From Odiellus spinosus (lineage: Eukaryota > Arthropoda > Arachnida > Opiliones > Phalangiidae), in contig OY987239.1 of the NCBI GenBank assembly GCA_963920705.1, positions 3,126,576 through 3,190,575 on the forward strand: a stretch of 64,000 nt of DNA, read 5' to 3'. The notes beneath the pieces were generated by a model. It saw only the letters and a program-made list of their open reading frames with translations. It was not told where the DNA came from and made no database searches. The position numbers were made by a program, and so were the translations under genes. Below are positions 1 through 9,179 of the stretch, piece by piece (position 1 is the first letter of the stretch; each line of letters begins with the position of its first letter).

Positions 1-113
1 TATAGACCCTTCATTGTACTGAGCTTGAGGATTTGTATTTTTATTTACTATTGGGGGATTAACAGGGGTAATCTTAGCAAATTCATCATTAGATATTGTA
101 CTTCATGATACAA
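1..113 (+). pseudogene. cox1: cox1 fragment at the left edge (NUMT-like)
   Basis: Translated with the invertebrate mitochondrial code, this reads the cytochrome c oxidase subunit I segment [18 protein letters not shown] followed by [13 protein letters not shown]. It stops matching cox1 at about 113, where nuclear repeat sequence begins. The same segment occurs inverted at 9361-9470 with about four differences, so it forms the outer end of the large inverted duplication. The copy continues off the left edge of the window. Confidence 0.85.
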
Positions 114-171
114 GTAGATATAAAATAACAGTTGAAGCACAGGAGGTGCCAAGAGGTTCCGGTGGTGCCCA

Positions 172-280
172 TTTTAAATTTTTCAAAATTTTTTTTTTTT
201 TTTTTTTCATCCGGGTTTCGAACCCGGAACATCATGTATGTGAGGTAAGTGTATTAGCAGACTACGCCGTCTTCTCTTAT
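172..280 (-). repeat. tRNA-derived SINE-like unit, left arm
   Basis: Read on the minus strand, a tRNA-like head (A-box-like GGCGTAGTCTGC, then a B box within GGGTTCGAAACCC) ends in a poly-A run of 19 (T run at 189-207). The unit sits between the cox1 fragment and the Polinton-like element. It lacks a convincing acceptor stem, so I read it as a SINE or retroposed tRNA pseudogene rather than a working tRNA gene. Confidence 0.6.
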
Positions 281-360
281 CAACTTTAAAAATATTTTCC
301 ATCCTTATCTATATTCTCTATATCACGTGATTGAAAGTTTAAATTTTAAGGCGCGAAGAT

Positions 361-528
361 ATGGGAAAATCAGTAAGCTTTGGTATCTCTAACATTTACA
401 AAATACCATATGAAGATAGGGTTAACCACGAATTTCGTCAATTATGTATGTTTAGAATGCGTATTAAATGCGTGTACGAACCAATATTAAAACTAATACT
501 GCAACTGAAACAAATGAAATATGAGTGA
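361..528 (+). CDS. Small ORF upstream of the ATPase, left arm (55 aa, unrecognised)
   Basis: An ATG-started frame of 55 codons begins MGKSVSFGISNIYKIPYED. It is kept open in the mirror copy at 8936-9103. The protein is basic, with a leucine/isoleucine-rich C-terminus. I do not recognise the family. It may be the tail of a lost gene at the element's end or a non-coding stretch, since nothing but conservation between recently duplicated arms supports it. Confidence 0.3.
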   Translation: MGKSVSFGISNIYKIPYEDRVNHEFRQLCMFRMRIKCVYEPILKLILQLKQMKYE

Positions 529-724
529 TATGGGAAAACCCAACACGTCATTATATCAAAGGTCGCGTATTTTCATGGTAAAACAGCTAGCTCCATCGTA
601 TAGATAAAGTCATTTTACGAAACTCCTGATACTAATCTAGACCTGCACTCTTATGGTAAGTATTTTTAAAACTCTTAAAGTCATATATATTCAGTGATAC
701 TCCAATACTCTCTCATTTATCGAT

Positions 725-1355
725 ATGGATTTAAGTCTGCAACACCCTTTTAACGGACTGGTGGCTGGAGTAACAGGATGTGGAAAAAGCGTCTTTGTTG
801 CGAAATTAATTGAGCACAATTAGAATTTCGCCCACACCCGAACGTATAATTTGGTGTTATACTGAATACCAGGACAAACTGTTTAATTCCATATCGAGTC
901 ATACCCCAAGCGTGGAATTTCACGAAGGTCTATTGGATGTAGGCCTTTTAAACGCCAACGTTAGAAACTTTGTTATATTAGACGACCTTTTATGCGAAAT
1001 CGCTAATAACAAGGAAGTTACCAACTTGTTTATTCGAGGATCCCATCATCGAAATACGTCAGTACTAATTTTAATGCAAAACCTCTACTACCCAGGAAAA
1101 GAAATTCGAACCTTGAATCTCAACGCTCATTATCTGATAATCTTCAAAACGCCGAGAGACCAATCTGCGATTCTACATTTAGCGAAGCAGATATCTCCAG
1201 TCAACAGTAAATACGTTGTGGACGCGTTTAGACAAGCTACAGCCATCAGTTACGGATATCTATTCGTAGACCTCAAAGCTACAACTCCGGAAGATAGAAG
1301 ACTAAAGACAGGGATTTTACCAGGAGAACAAGCCGCCATTTTTCTACCAAAATGA
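725..1355 (+). pseudogene. Packaging ATPase (FtsK/HerA type), frameshifted, left arm
   Basis: The N-terminal part starts at the ATG at 725 and carries a Walker A P-loop, GVTGCGKS, at residues 15-22. That frame ends at a stop at 821-823. The rest of the protein continues in another frame from about 810-825 to 1355, including PERIIWCYTEYQ and a Walker-B-like stretch FVILDDLL. This is the layout of the Polinton/adintovirus genome-packaging ATPase, which would move DNA into capsids using ATP. The break is a one-base frame change close to the P-loop, and the right arm has the same break, so it predates the duplication. The stop overlaps the next gene's ATG (ATGA at 1352). Confidence 0.8.
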
Positions 1356-1830
1356 CCGGAATAATCGAAGCAAACTTCTTTAGAGTCCAGGGCAATGGAT
1401 CGTAAAAGAAGTAACCCTACTCGTGAAGGAGACGGGAGAATACAACGTCTGGATCTTTAAAGAACCATTCCCTTTCACGGACTTATCGTCTAACTATAAA
1501 AGACAATGTCAGTGGCTGACGAGGAACAGTTGCGACTTACGCTGGGACGAAGGAGATCATCCCTTCGAAGCTCAGACTGAAATTGTCAAAATCATACAAG
1601 AGAAAGCCAATACTTTTATAACCAAAGGCTTAGAAAAATCTATCGTGCTATCAAGGTTTTTGAACACTGAACTCGCTAACGCCGAAGATCTTGGTTGCCC
1701 GAGACTAGTAACTATAATTTGTGGAACGCCTAGAAGTTGTACGTTTCACCGAGACGAAAACAATTGTACGCTCGTGAAAGCTGCCCGATTAGCTACATGG
1801 CTCCGCCGAAGAGGGTACACGAGCACTTAG
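1352..1830 (+). pseudogene. Conserved element ORF (159-aa type), frameshifted, left arm
   Basis: This is the left-arm copy of the intact ORF at 7633-8112. A single C is missing near 1390 (CAGGGCAATGG here, CAGGGCCAATGG on the right), which breaks the frame after about 13 codons, and the remaining 135 codons stay open from 1423. The C-terminal part has spaced Cys and His residues (CPRLVTIICGTPRSCTFH, then a further Cys) that suggest metal binding. I recognise the type as a recurrent companion of invertebrate Polinton-like elements but cannot assign a function. Confidence 0.6.
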
Positions 1831-2135
1831 ACTTTCTAAAATATCTGAGTTCGTGTAACGCGTGTCAACGAAACGCCGCCATTAAATACGCGAGTAAAGA
1901 AGAATTAAAAACCATCGCCGAATGTTGTATAAATATATTGCAAGGTAACGTTTCTCTCACAGAGGACGAGAAGAAGCGATTGAAGAAGCATTGCAATTCC
2001 ATACGTTGCGTGGCCAAGAAAAATACTCCTGCTAAACGAAGACAAATTTTAATTCAAAAAGGTGGATTTCTCCCAATATTACTTCCGATAATCAGTTCAA
2101 TAGCAGGAGCTATCCTATCTAAAGTTATCAATTAA
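1797..2135 (+). CDS. Small basic virion-type protein with hydrophobic tail, left arm (112 aa)
   Basis: I chose the ATG at 1797 (MAPPKRVHEHLDFLKYL) because it begins the conserved part; the open frame extends further upstream without a good start. Residues 40-85 are rich in Lys/Arg, and the C-terminus is a hydrophobic segment (GGFLPILLPIISSIAGAIL). This layout, a lysine-rich core followed by QKGGFLP and a hydrophobic tail, recurs in invertebrate Polinton/adintovirus elements and suggests a small DNA-condensing or membrane-active virion protein, by inference only. It overlaps the preceding ORF by 34 nt and is followed 3 nt later by the next ORF. It matches the right-arm copy over its length. 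Confidence 0.6.
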   Translation: MAPPKRVHEHLDFLKYLSSCNACQRNAAIKYASKEELKTIAECCINILQGNVSLTEDEKKRLKKHCNSIRCVAKKNTPAKRRQILIQKGGFLPILLPIISSIAGAILSKVIN

Positions 2136-2137
2136 AG

Positions 2138-2758
2138 ATGGCGAAAAAAATGCTATTAATTTCCGAGGAGACGTTCCAAAGACTTAATTCGGAGAAAGAC
2201 CTCAAAGTGGATAAAACTTTGGAATTGGAAAAGGTCGATAAAATTAAAGACATTCTCGATGATCCCAATTTGAACAACACGGACAAAATTAATCGCTATA
2301 ATCACGTGCTCTCGAGGGTTATTAATAAAAGATCGAAGAAAAAAGTTAAAAAACCGAAAATACAAAATTGGAGTGCGGAGATTGCTTCCGGCGTGCCGTC
2401 ATATATGACCTCGGAGTGTTTAGATTTATACAAGTGGTTAGAGTTATCATTGAAAATTAAATGGACTGACGCCGGGGAGTTGATTTACAACAAGCGTAGA
2501 GTCGTGGGATCGAACATCGTCGATCTCCTAGCTTATTCAGTATCAAAATCCAAGAAAAAAATCGCCGTCACGGGCTCGAAAGAGTTCTACGAATTGTTGT
2601 ATAAAGTGAACGCGCCAAGATCTCTAATAAAAATTGGCAAACGTGACGTCATCCCACCCGAGAAGAGGGAATATAAAGATGAAACGGAAGATGAGTATTA
2701 TTCTGACGATAGCGGACCAATGAAGGGTCGCGGTTTCTGTAATTGGATTTCATTGTAA
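2138..2758 (+). CDS. Putative minor virion protein (206 aa), left arm
   Basis: The ORF starts 3 nt after the previous stop (TAAAGATGG). A lysine-rich N-terminal half with predicted helical segments is followed by a conserved block around KRRVVGSNIVDLLAY, a basic linker, and an acidic patch (DETEDEYYSDDSG). It ends in the short motif RGFCNWISL. Similar proteins sit next to capsid genes in Polinton-like elements, so a minor capsid or core role is plausible but unproven. It differs from the right-arm copy by Val/Ala in the NIVDLL block. Confidence 0.55.
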   Translation: MAKKMLLISEETFQRLNSEKDLKVDKTLELEKVDKIKDILDDPNLNNTDKINRYNHVLSRVINKRSKKKVKKPKIQNWSAEIASGVPSYMTSECLDLYKWLELSLKIKWTDAGELIYNKRRVVGSNIVDLLAYSVSKSKKKIAVTGSKEFYELLYKVNAPRSLIKIGKRDVIPPEKREYKDETEDEYYSDDSGPMKGRGFCNWISL

Positions 2759-2822
2759 TATTTATACCAATAAAATACACTTGAATATATTTTCTCTATT
2801 CATTTATTAATTAGGCTTTGAC

Positions 2823-2918
2823 ATGGAGAGTGGTAATGTCGAGGTTGTCTCTGTAGGACTTTTAGCGTCTCTATTCGAGTCATTTATAAATTCTCCCAAG
2901 TTATTATATTATTATTAG
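2823..2918 (+). pseudogene. Truncated small membrane-protein ORF, left arm
   Basis: The first 27 residues (MESGNVEVVSVGLLASLF and following) match the 62-aa ORF at 6452-6640. The left-arm deletion then replaces its transmembrane segment with three tyrosines and a stop. Confidence 0.6.
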
Positions 2919-2921
2919 ATA

Positions 2922-3158
2922 TTAGCTCGTAGTCTACCTGTATATAAGATACGCGACTTGAAAGAAGAGCTCATTACTGGGATTTTCTACCGAGAGCAAC
3001 TGCAGAAAATTGGCAAGGACCTGAGTAACAGCGTTTTTAAAATCGAAAAAGTGTTGAAAAAACGACGCAAGGTTGACGGAAGTATCGAGAGATTCGTTCG
3101 CTGGAAAGGATACCCGCCATCATTCGATAGTTGGGTGCAAGAAATTGACCTTGCATGA
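2922..3158 (+). pseudogene. Integrase C-terminal remnant with chromodomain, left arm
   Basis: Only the C-terminal quarter of the integrase remains, with no start codon of its own. It begins at VYKIRDLKEELIT and includes the chromodomain (FKIEKVL, then ERFVRWKGYPPSFDSWV). The DDE core was removed by the roughly 0.9-kb deletion whose breakpoint lies near 2905-2922. The stop overlaps the penton-like start (ATGA at 3155). Confidence 0.75.
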
Positions 3159-3334
3159 TGACGTTCTACATCACCCTACCGTCAGACAGTTCTATGAGTT
3201 ACTTCCCCGGGAATACGATCAGTAAATTTCGAACACATTTACCGGAATCGGTTAAATTACAAGGTCCGTACGAAGTGGCTTTGGTGGAATTCAGTTATCC
3301 CCGCACATGGAGCAATATGAGATCTTCGTGCCAT
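3155..3334 (+). pseudogene. Penton-like protein N-terminal fragment, left arm
   Basis: The first 59 residues, starting MMTFYITLPSDSSMSYFP, match the right-arm penton-like ORF. After RSSC the sequence crosses the inversion junction and continues as antisense hexon sequence, so the gene is cut. Confidence 0.8.
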
Positions 3335-4011
3335 TCCCCGCTAAGGTTTGAATACAAAATTCGTTGGAGCTTTTAATAAATTTAAATTTCAGGTCAATCA
3401 TGTTCGGAATAAAACGTGACTGTTGACACAAGTCCGTGTGAACCGCACCGATCATATCTATAGTCCCTTGTTTGGCGAAACTTGCTCTTTTCTTGAATCC
3501 TTCATTTTCCGACGGGGCATTGAATTTTACGGCTGTATCCTTGTAGTACATGGCGGCCGTTAGAAAACTCGTTTTCGCAGGTCCACCAAATGTCACGGTT
3601 GTTTGAAACATGGCCTTGTAGGCATAGTTCTGCGGCGATGGCGTTACCGATCTATCGCCCAAGGAAACGTGAACCTCGCTAAAAAGGCTCGAATGAAACA
3701 GATTCACGGGCGCTACCACGTCCGCCGGTGTGGTGATTACCCCATCCGCATTGAGTACTGCCGCCGCTGGAATTGTTCTCCCGTCCGCTGGGTCGACGAG
3801 TCTAACTTGAAGATGTAACAAAGTTTTGGACAAATCAATGTACGTATCGGAGTTTCCGGCCACGGCGAAGGTTAGAGTTGAATTTTCGTTAATGTTCGGG
3901 ACTATACTCGACCCATTCGCCACTAACTATACTAGTGTTCGTGAGCGGTACGTTGAAAAGTTCGACTTCGGAGCTAACCGAACCTTGGGAATCAGGATGG
4001 ATATGAGCCAT
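3335..4011 (-). pseudogene. Hexon-like major capsid protein, frameshifted and 3'-truncated
   Basis: The start is the ATG at 4011 (MAHIHPDSQGSVSSEVELFN), which shares one base with the stop of the upstream ORF (TAATG). The first 38 codons run to about 3895. The rest continues in another frame to the junction near 3335, with NINENSTLTFAVAGNSDTY and a long beta-rich region including LFHSSLFSEVHVSLGDR. This is the N-terminal jelly-roll region of the Polinton/adintovirus major capsid protein. About 225 residues remain of a protein usually well over 400 aa. The C-terminal half is absent because the inversion junction cuts through it. Confidence 0.75.
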
Positions 4012-4496
4012 TATATTGTAGAAAATATATCGGAGGGTTTTAAGAACGGTCTTCTCTTCTTCCTGTTCGTCGCTGAACTGACTAGTCTTCGACGCTTACA
4101 CTTTCTTTTCTGCCCATTTCCAGTCATTCTAGCGATTTCGTCCGCGGCACTGATTACGACATCTCTCGCGGCGTCTTTTCCTCGAGATTTAACCGAGGAT
4201 TTTACGGGAATTCCGCTGGCTACGTCGGTAACGATTTTAGATCCCGTATTTAACAGTTTTTTCCCAAGATACATGGCTCCCTTCTTCAAAAGTGGTACGG
4301 CTCGACGGAAGGCCGAGGCGATAAAGTTTCCTAGACCGTATCCTTGTTGAACGGGAAGACCCTGGTATAAGGGTATAGAACCCTTTCCTATTTGACTTTG
4401 GAAATATTTTGCGTAGTCAACCTTAATCCCGTGTTCAATTTGATTTAAGAAGTGACGATCGTAGTCCGACTGAGTGGAGGACGGTTTATGCTTCAT
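4011..4496 (-). CDS. pVI/pX-like minor virion protein (161 aa)
   Basis: The sequence has a short acidic/polar N-terminus (YDRHFLNQIEHGIK), a glycine-rich block (GYGLGNFIASAFRRAVPLLK) and a strongly basic C-terminal region (KRKCKRRRLV, NRKKRRPF). The pattern of a Gly-rich amphipathic segment with basic tail resembles adenovirus pVI/pX-like proteins found beside hexon and penton in Polintons. By analogy it would bind DNA or the inner capsid face. It is single-copy in the window. The intergenic 60 bp on its 5' side holds a TATA-like TTATTTATAAG at about 4552-4562, a candidate promoter shared with no other gene. Confidence 0.6.
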   Translation of the reverse strand: MKHKPSSTQSDYDRHFLNQIEHGIKVDYAKYFQSQIGKGSIPLYQGLPVQQGYGLGNFIASAFRRAVPLLKKGAMYLGKKLLNTGSKIVTDVASGIPVKSSVKSRGKDAARDVVISAADEIARMTGNGQKRKCKRRRLVSSATNRKKRRPFLKPSDIFSTI

Positions 4497-4556
4497 GATG
4501 CGTCTCGTTTAACTCTCTCGATAAGAATGGCGAGCACGTCCATACTGCCGGCTTAT

Positions 4557-5396
4557 TTATAAGGGCGACCACATTCTTCGAGGTCTAAAATGTAGAGTCG
4601 CGTGAACTTTACCTCTTTCGAACTTGACGGGTACACCCATTTCACTCATAATGTTAATTTCGATGGATTGAAAGGAATTGCAGGAGACTGGGAGGTAACG
4701 AGGACGAAAAAATTCTCTGTCGACCGTATCCCCGTCTTTCCCTTGAACGCTCGTTATTCGTAGAAGCGGAACATGAACGTCACCTACAGCCCTACTTTCG
4801 ACGATATCGGAATATATGAAGAGTGAATGAAGACCCGCGTCTAAATCCACCGGATAACTGGCTATTCTCGCGTGGACAATTGTCGTAGTTTTTGTATGGT
4901 CTTTCGTAAATCCCAACATGACCGCCAACTCTCCCGGTATAGTTAAGAAGTAATCCTGTTTTACAGAAACTTCCACACGTCGTAATCGCGCGATATAACT
5001 AAACGTGTATTTAGCACTCGTCGTCGTCTCTGACTCGAACATATCACCCTCGACAGGCGTCTCCTTTTTCAGTATAGTGACGTTCGAGATATCATCTTCG
5101 TCGTAATTGAGTTGCTCCAATAGATTTTCTATATTTCCGTAATAGCCCGCGGGCAGTTCTACCATTCTCGAATGACTCGTGCTATTTCTATGTTCCCCGT
5201 GGTTAGTTAACGATATCCAGCACGACGATCTCATATCGCTCCATGTGCGGGGATAACTGAATTCCACCAAAGCCACTTCGTACGGACCTTGTAATTTAAC
5301 CGATTCCGGTAAATGTGTTCGAAATTTACTGATCGTATTCCCGGGGAAGTAACTCATAGAACTGTCTGACGGTAGGGTGATGTAGAACGTCATCAT
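4557..5396 (-). CDS. Penton-like minor capsid protein (279 aa), intact
   Basis: It starts MMTFYITLPSDSSMSYFP and continues with HLPESVKLQGPYEVALVEFSYP, the N-terminal signature I recognise from penton-base-like (single jelly-roll) proteins of Polintons and adintoviruses. The length of about 280 aa is normal for the family, and no break is seen. Role: vertex capsomer of the predicted icosahedral particle. The start codon overlaps the integrase stop by 4 nt (ATGA), implying co-transcription. It is one of the few complete genes of the element. Confidence 0.8.
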   Translation of the reverse strand: MMTFYITLPSDSSMSYFPGNTISKFRTHLPESVKLQGPYEVALVEFSYPRTWSDMRSSCWISLTNHGEHRNSTSHSRMVELPAGYYGNIENLLEQLNYDEDDISNVTILKKETPVEGDMFESETTTSAKYTFSYIARLRRVEVSVKQDYFLTIPGELAVMLGFTKDHTKTTTIVHARIASYPVDLDAGLHSLFIYSDIVESRAVGDVHVPLLRITSVQGKDGDTVDREFFRPRYLPVSCNSFQSIEINIMSEMGVPVKFERGKVHATLHFRPRRMWSPL

Positions 5397-6430
5397 GCAA
5401 GGTCAATTTCTTGCACCCAACTATCGAATGATGGCGGGTATCCTTTCCAGCGAACGAATCTCTCGATACTTCCGTCAACCTTGCGTCGTTTTTTCAACAC
5501 TTTTTCGATTTTAAAAACGCTGTTACTCAGGTCCTTGCCAATTTTCTGCAGTTGCTCTCGGTAGAAAATCCAAGTAATGAGCTCTTCTTTCAAGTCGCGT
5601 ATCTTATATACAGGAGGACTACGAGCTAATATATCGGAAATTTTGAAAAGTTCTTCCGACCATGTGGGTATGTATCCCTTATCGAAGAGGTTCTTGTGTT
5701 TACTTATACGAACTACGTCACCAACATCAAAGGGGAAAGAAAGCGGAGTCGAGAAATCTACGTCACCATATAGATTTTCCCAAACACGTTTAGATGTAAC
5801 CGGCGTGACATCGACGGGTTTACACTTTATAGATCGATGATAACTATGATTATAAGCTTTCACCATATCTTTTAGAACATTGGTATATTTGAAGGTATTA
5901 TTTTCCGTAAAATATCGATACATTCGAGTCTTCAAAGTCCGGTTAAATCTCTCTACTATCGTCGCTTTCAGTTCCGATTCAGGGGCGAAAACCTTTATCC
6001 CTCTACGTTTTAACTCGTTTTGTACTTCCTTGCATACAAACTCATTACCGTGATCCGATTGGATTCGTTTCGGCGAACGACCGGAATCTAAAATGACGTT
6101 TAACGCTTCGAGAATAGTCTTTCCTTTCTTGTCCTTGATCGCAACCACGAAGGCAAACTTACTGAAGACGTCGATACAGCATAATAGATAACGGAAACCA
6201 TTATTATATCTGGTAATACTCTTCAAATCAGCCAAGTCTATTTGCCACTGTTCGTCGATCCCGTAGACTATAGTTTTATTTCTAGCGAAGTGTTTCCTCG
6301 CACTCCTGTGAAGCGTATAAGTATCTTGAGTTTTCAAGAAATCGCTTATTTCTTTGACAGTAACCTGTAATCCTCGGTCTTTAGCCGCTCGGTATAAGCC
6401 GTCAACACTACCGTAAGATCCCGGATCCGA
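5393..6430 (-). pseudogene. Retrovirus-like integrase with C-terminal chromodomain
   Basis: The long frame 5393-6337 holds the DDE catalytic core: first Asp in WQIDLADL, second Asp in QSDHGNEF, Glu in ATIVERFNRTLK. It is followed by a chromodomain (VFKIEKVLKKRR then RFVRWKGYPPSFDSW). Upstream to about 6430 the same frame encodes the N-terminal GSYGSVDGLYRAAKDRG region but has no ATG. A candidate ATG at 6464 lies in another frame, separated by a run of nine A, so the 5' end is frameshifted or the consensus is wrong there. Function: insertion of the element's DNA into the host genome, with the chromodomain possibly steering target choice. Confidence 0.85.
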
Positions 6431-6451
6431 AACCTTATTATATATTTTTTT

Positions 6452-6640
6452 TTAAGTTCTTCCATTGAATGAACAGTTGTTCGAAGTACTATAATGCCAG
6501 AATACAAAATCGTTAACTTCTATAATTATTATTATAAATACAATTAAAACTGCAGTTAATAACTTGGGAGAATTTATAAATGACTCGAATAGAGACGCTA
6601 AAAGTCCTACAGAGACAACCTCGACATTACCACTCTCCAT
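6452..6640 (-). CDS. Small single-pass membrane ORF (62 aa)
   Basis: The ORF has an MESGNVEVVSVGLL start, a soluble 26-residue N-terminus and one strong hydrophobic segment (LLTAVLIVFIIIIIEV), then a polar tail. It lies between the 206-aa ORF and the integrase. Small membrane proteins are common in adintovirus-like elements, but I cannot assign a family. Confidence 0.45.
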   Translation of the reverse strand: MESGNVEVVSVGLLASLFESFINSPKLLTAVLIVFIIIIIEVNDFVFWHYSTSNNCSFNGRT

Positions 6641-6704
6641 GTCAAAGCCTAATTAATAAATGAATCGAGAAAATATATTCAAGTGTATTTTATTGGTATA
6701 AATA

Positions 6705-7325
6705 TTACAATGAAATCCAATTACAGAAACCGCGACCCTTCATTGGTCCGCTATCGTCAGAATAATACTCATCTTCCGTTTCATCTTTATATTCCCTCTT
6801 CTCGGGTGGGATGACGTCACGTTTGCCAATTTTTATTAGAGATCTTGGCGCGTTCACTTTATACAACAATTCGTAGAACTCTTTCGAGCCCGTGACGGCG
6901 ATTTTTTTCTTGGATTTTGATACTGAATAAGCTAGGAGATCGGCGATGTTCGATCCCACGACTCTACGCTTGTTGTAAATCAACTCCCCGGCGTCAGTCC
7001 ATTTAATTTTCAATGATAACTCTAACCACTTGTATAAATCTAAACACTCCGAGGTCATATATGACGGCACGCCGGAAGCAATCTCCGCACTCCAATTTTG
7101 TATTTTCGGTTTTTTAACTTTTTTCTTCGATCTTTTATTAATAACCCTCGAGAGCACGTGATTATAGCGATTAATTTTGTCCGTGTTGTTCAAATTGGGA
7201 TCATCGAGAATGTCTTTAATTTTATCGACCTTTTCCAATTCCAAAGTTTTATCCACTTTGAGGTCTTTCTCCGAATTAAGTCTTTGGAACGTCTCCTCGG
7301 AAATTAATAGCATTTTTTTCGCCAT
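6705..7325 (-). CDS. Putative minor virion protein (206 aa), right arm
   Basis: This is the mirror copy of 2138-2758, full length and open, with Ala instead of Val in the NIADLL block. The ORF starts 3 nt after the stop of the next upstream gene. It shows the same layout: Lys-rich N-terminal half, central conserved block, acidic patch, terminal RGFCNWISL. A virion role is inferred from its position among capsid genes. Confidence 0.55.
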   Translation of the reverse strand: MAKKMLLISEETFQRLNSEKDLKVDKTLELEKVDKIKDILDDPNLNNTDKINRYNHVLSRVINKRSKKKVKKPKIQNWSAEIASGVPSYMTSECLDLYKWLELSLKIKWTDAGELIYNKRRVVGSNIADLLAYSVSKSKKKIAVTGSKEFYELLYKVNAPRSLIKIGKRDVIPPEKREYKDETEDEYYSDDSGPMKGRGFCNWISL

Positions 7326-7327
7326 CT

Positions 7328-7666
7328 TTAATTGATAACTTTAGATAGGATAGCTCCTGCTATTGAACTGATTATCGGAAGTAATATTGGGAGAAATCCA
7401 CCTTTTTGAATTAAAATTTGTCTTCGTTTAGCAGGAGTATTTTTCTTGGCCACGCAACGTATGGAATTGCAATGCTTCTTCAATCGCTTCTTCTCGTCCT
7501 CTGTGAGAGAAACGTTACCTTGCAATATATTTATACAACATTCGGCGATGGTTTTTAATTCTTCTTTACTCGCGTATTTAATGGCGGCGTTTCGTTGACA
7601 CGCGTTACACGAACTCAGATATTTTAGAAAGTCTAAGTGCTCGTGTACCCTCTTCGGCGGAGCCAT
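7328..7666 (-). CDS. Small basic virion-type protein with hydrophobic tail, right arm (112 aa)
   Basis: This is the mirror copy of 1797-2135, from MAPPKRVHEHL to SKVIN, identical at the protein level as far as I can compare. Basic core and hydrophobic C-terminus (GGFLPILLPIISSIAG) suggest DNA condensation or membrane interaction during particle assembly. It overlaps the upstream ORF by 34 nt. Confidence 0.6.
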   Translation of the reverse strand: MAPPKRVHEHLDFLKYLSSCNACQRNAAIKYASKEELKTIAECCINILQGNVSLTEDEKKRLKKHCNSIRCVAKKNTPAKRRQILIQKGGFLPILLPIISSIAGAILSKVIN

Positions 7667-8112
7667 GTAGCTAATCGGGCAGCTTTCACGAGCGTACAAT
7701 TGTTTTCGTCTCGGTGAAACGTACAACTTCTAGGCGTTCCACAAATTATAGTTACTAGTCTCGGGCAACCAAGATCTTCGGCGTTAGCGAGTTCAGTGTT
7801 CAAAAACCTTGATAGCACGATAGATTTTTCTAAGCCTTTGGTTATAAAAGTATTGGCTTTCTCTTGTATGATTTTGACAATTTCAGTCTGAGCTTCGAAG
7901 GGATGATCTCCTTCGTCCCAGCGTAAGTCGCAACTGTTCCTCGTCAGCCACTGACATTGTCTTTTATCCTTAGACGATAAGTCCGTGAAAGGGAATGGTT
8001 CTTTAAAGATCCAGACGTTGTATTCTCCCGTCTCCTTCACGAGTAGGGTTACTTCTTTTACGATCCATTGGCCCTGGACTCTAAAGAAGTTTGCTTCGAT
8101 TATTCCGGTCAT
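7633..8112 (-). CDS. Conserved element ORF (159 aa), intact, right arm
   Basis: It starts MTGIIEANFFRVQGQWIVK at an ATG that overlaps the ATPase stop (ATGA). The N-terminal half alternates beta-like segments (VKEVTLLV, YNVWIFKEPFPF). The C-terminal half has spaced Cys and His residues (CPRLVTIICG, CTFHRDENNC) compatible with a metal site. It is a frequent companion gene of invertebrate Polinton-like elements; I do not know its function. The left-arm copy has a one-base deletion, so only this copy is intact. Confidence 0.6.
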   Translation of the reverse strand: MTGIIEANFFRVQGQWIVKEVTLLVKETGEYNVWIFKEPFPFTDLSSKDKRQCQWLTRNSCDLRWDEGDHPFEAQTEIVKIIQEKANTFITKGLEKSIVLSRFLNTELANAEDLGCPRLVTIICGTPRSCTFHRDENNCTLVKAARLATWLRRRGYTST

Positions 8113-8739
8113 TTTGGTAGAAAAATGGCGGCTTGTTCTCCTGGTAAAATCCCGGTCTTTAGTCTTCTATCTTCCGGAGTTGTAGCTTTGAGGTCTACGA
8201 ATAGATATCCGTAACTGATGGCTGTAGCTTGTCTAAATGCGTCCACAACGTATTTACTGTTGACTGGAGATATCTGCTTCGCCAAATGTAGAATCGCAGA
8301 TTGGTCTCTCGGCGTTTTGAAGATTATCAGATAATGAGCGTTGAGATTCAAGGTTCGAATTTCTTTTCCTGGGTAGTAGAGGTTTTGCATTAAAATTAGT
8401 ACTGACGTATTTCGATGATGGGATCCTCGAATAAACAAGTTGGTAACTTCCTTGTTATTAGCGATTTCGCATAAAAGGTCGTCTAATATAACAAAGTTTC
8501 TAACGTTGGCGTTTAAAAGGCCTACATCCAATAGACCTTCGTGAAATTCCACGCTTGGGGTATGACTCGATATGGAATTAAACAGTTTGTCCTGGTATTC
8601 AGTATAACACCAAATTATACGTTCTGGTGTGGGCGAAATTCTAATTGTGCTCAATTAATTTCGCAACAAAGACGCTTTTTCCACATCCTGTTACTCCAGC
8701 CACCAGTCCGTTAAAAGGGTGTTGCAGACTTAAATCCAT
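8109..8739 (-). pseudogene. Packaging ATPase (FtsK/HerA type), frameshifted, right arm
   Basis: This mirrors 725-1355. The P-loop GVTGCGKS lies just downstream of the ATG at 8739. The remaining 170-odd residues, with the Walker-B-like FVILDDLL, are in another frame down to 8109. Break position and sequence are the same as in the left arm, so the mutation is older than the palindrome, or else the gene is read by frameshifting or splicing. I see no classical slippery heptamer at the site. Confidence 0.8.
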
Positions 8740-8935
8740 ATCGATAAATGAGAGAGTATTGGAGTATCACTGAATATATATGACTTTAAGAGTTTTAAAA
8801 ATACTTACCAGAAGAGTGCAGGTCTAGATTAGTATCAGGAGTTTCGTAAAATGACTTTATCTATACGATGGAGCTAGCTGTTTTACCATGAAAATACGCG
8901 ACCTTTGATATAATGACGTGTTGGGTTTTCCCATA

Positions 8936-9103
8936 TCACTCATATTTCATTTGTTTCAGTTGCAGTATTAGTTTTAATATTGGTTCGTACACGCATTTAA
9001 TACGCATTCTAAACATACATAATTGACGAAATTCGTGGTTAACCCTATCTTCATATGGTATTTTGTAAATGGTAGAGATACCAAAGCTTACTGATTTTCC
9101 CAT
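8936..9103 (-). CDS. Small ORF upstream of the ATPase, right arm (55 aa, unrecognised)
   Basis: This is the mirror copy of 361-528, open from the ATG at 9103 to TGA at 8936, with one substitution near codon 16. No family is recognised. Confidence 0.3.
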   Translation of the reverse strand: MGKSVSFGISTIYKIPYEDRVNHEFRQLCMFRMRIKCVYEPILKLILQLKQMKYE

Positions 9104-9179
9104 ATCTTCGCGCCTTAAAATTTAAACTTTCAATCACGTGATATAGAGAATATAGATAAGGATGGAAAATATTTTTAAA

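Noticed and set aside
2156..2365. ORF opposite the 206-aa gene (and its mirror at 7098-7307)
   Set aside because: Antisense shadow of the Lys-rich ORF; same coordinates in both arms simply because the arms are duplicated.
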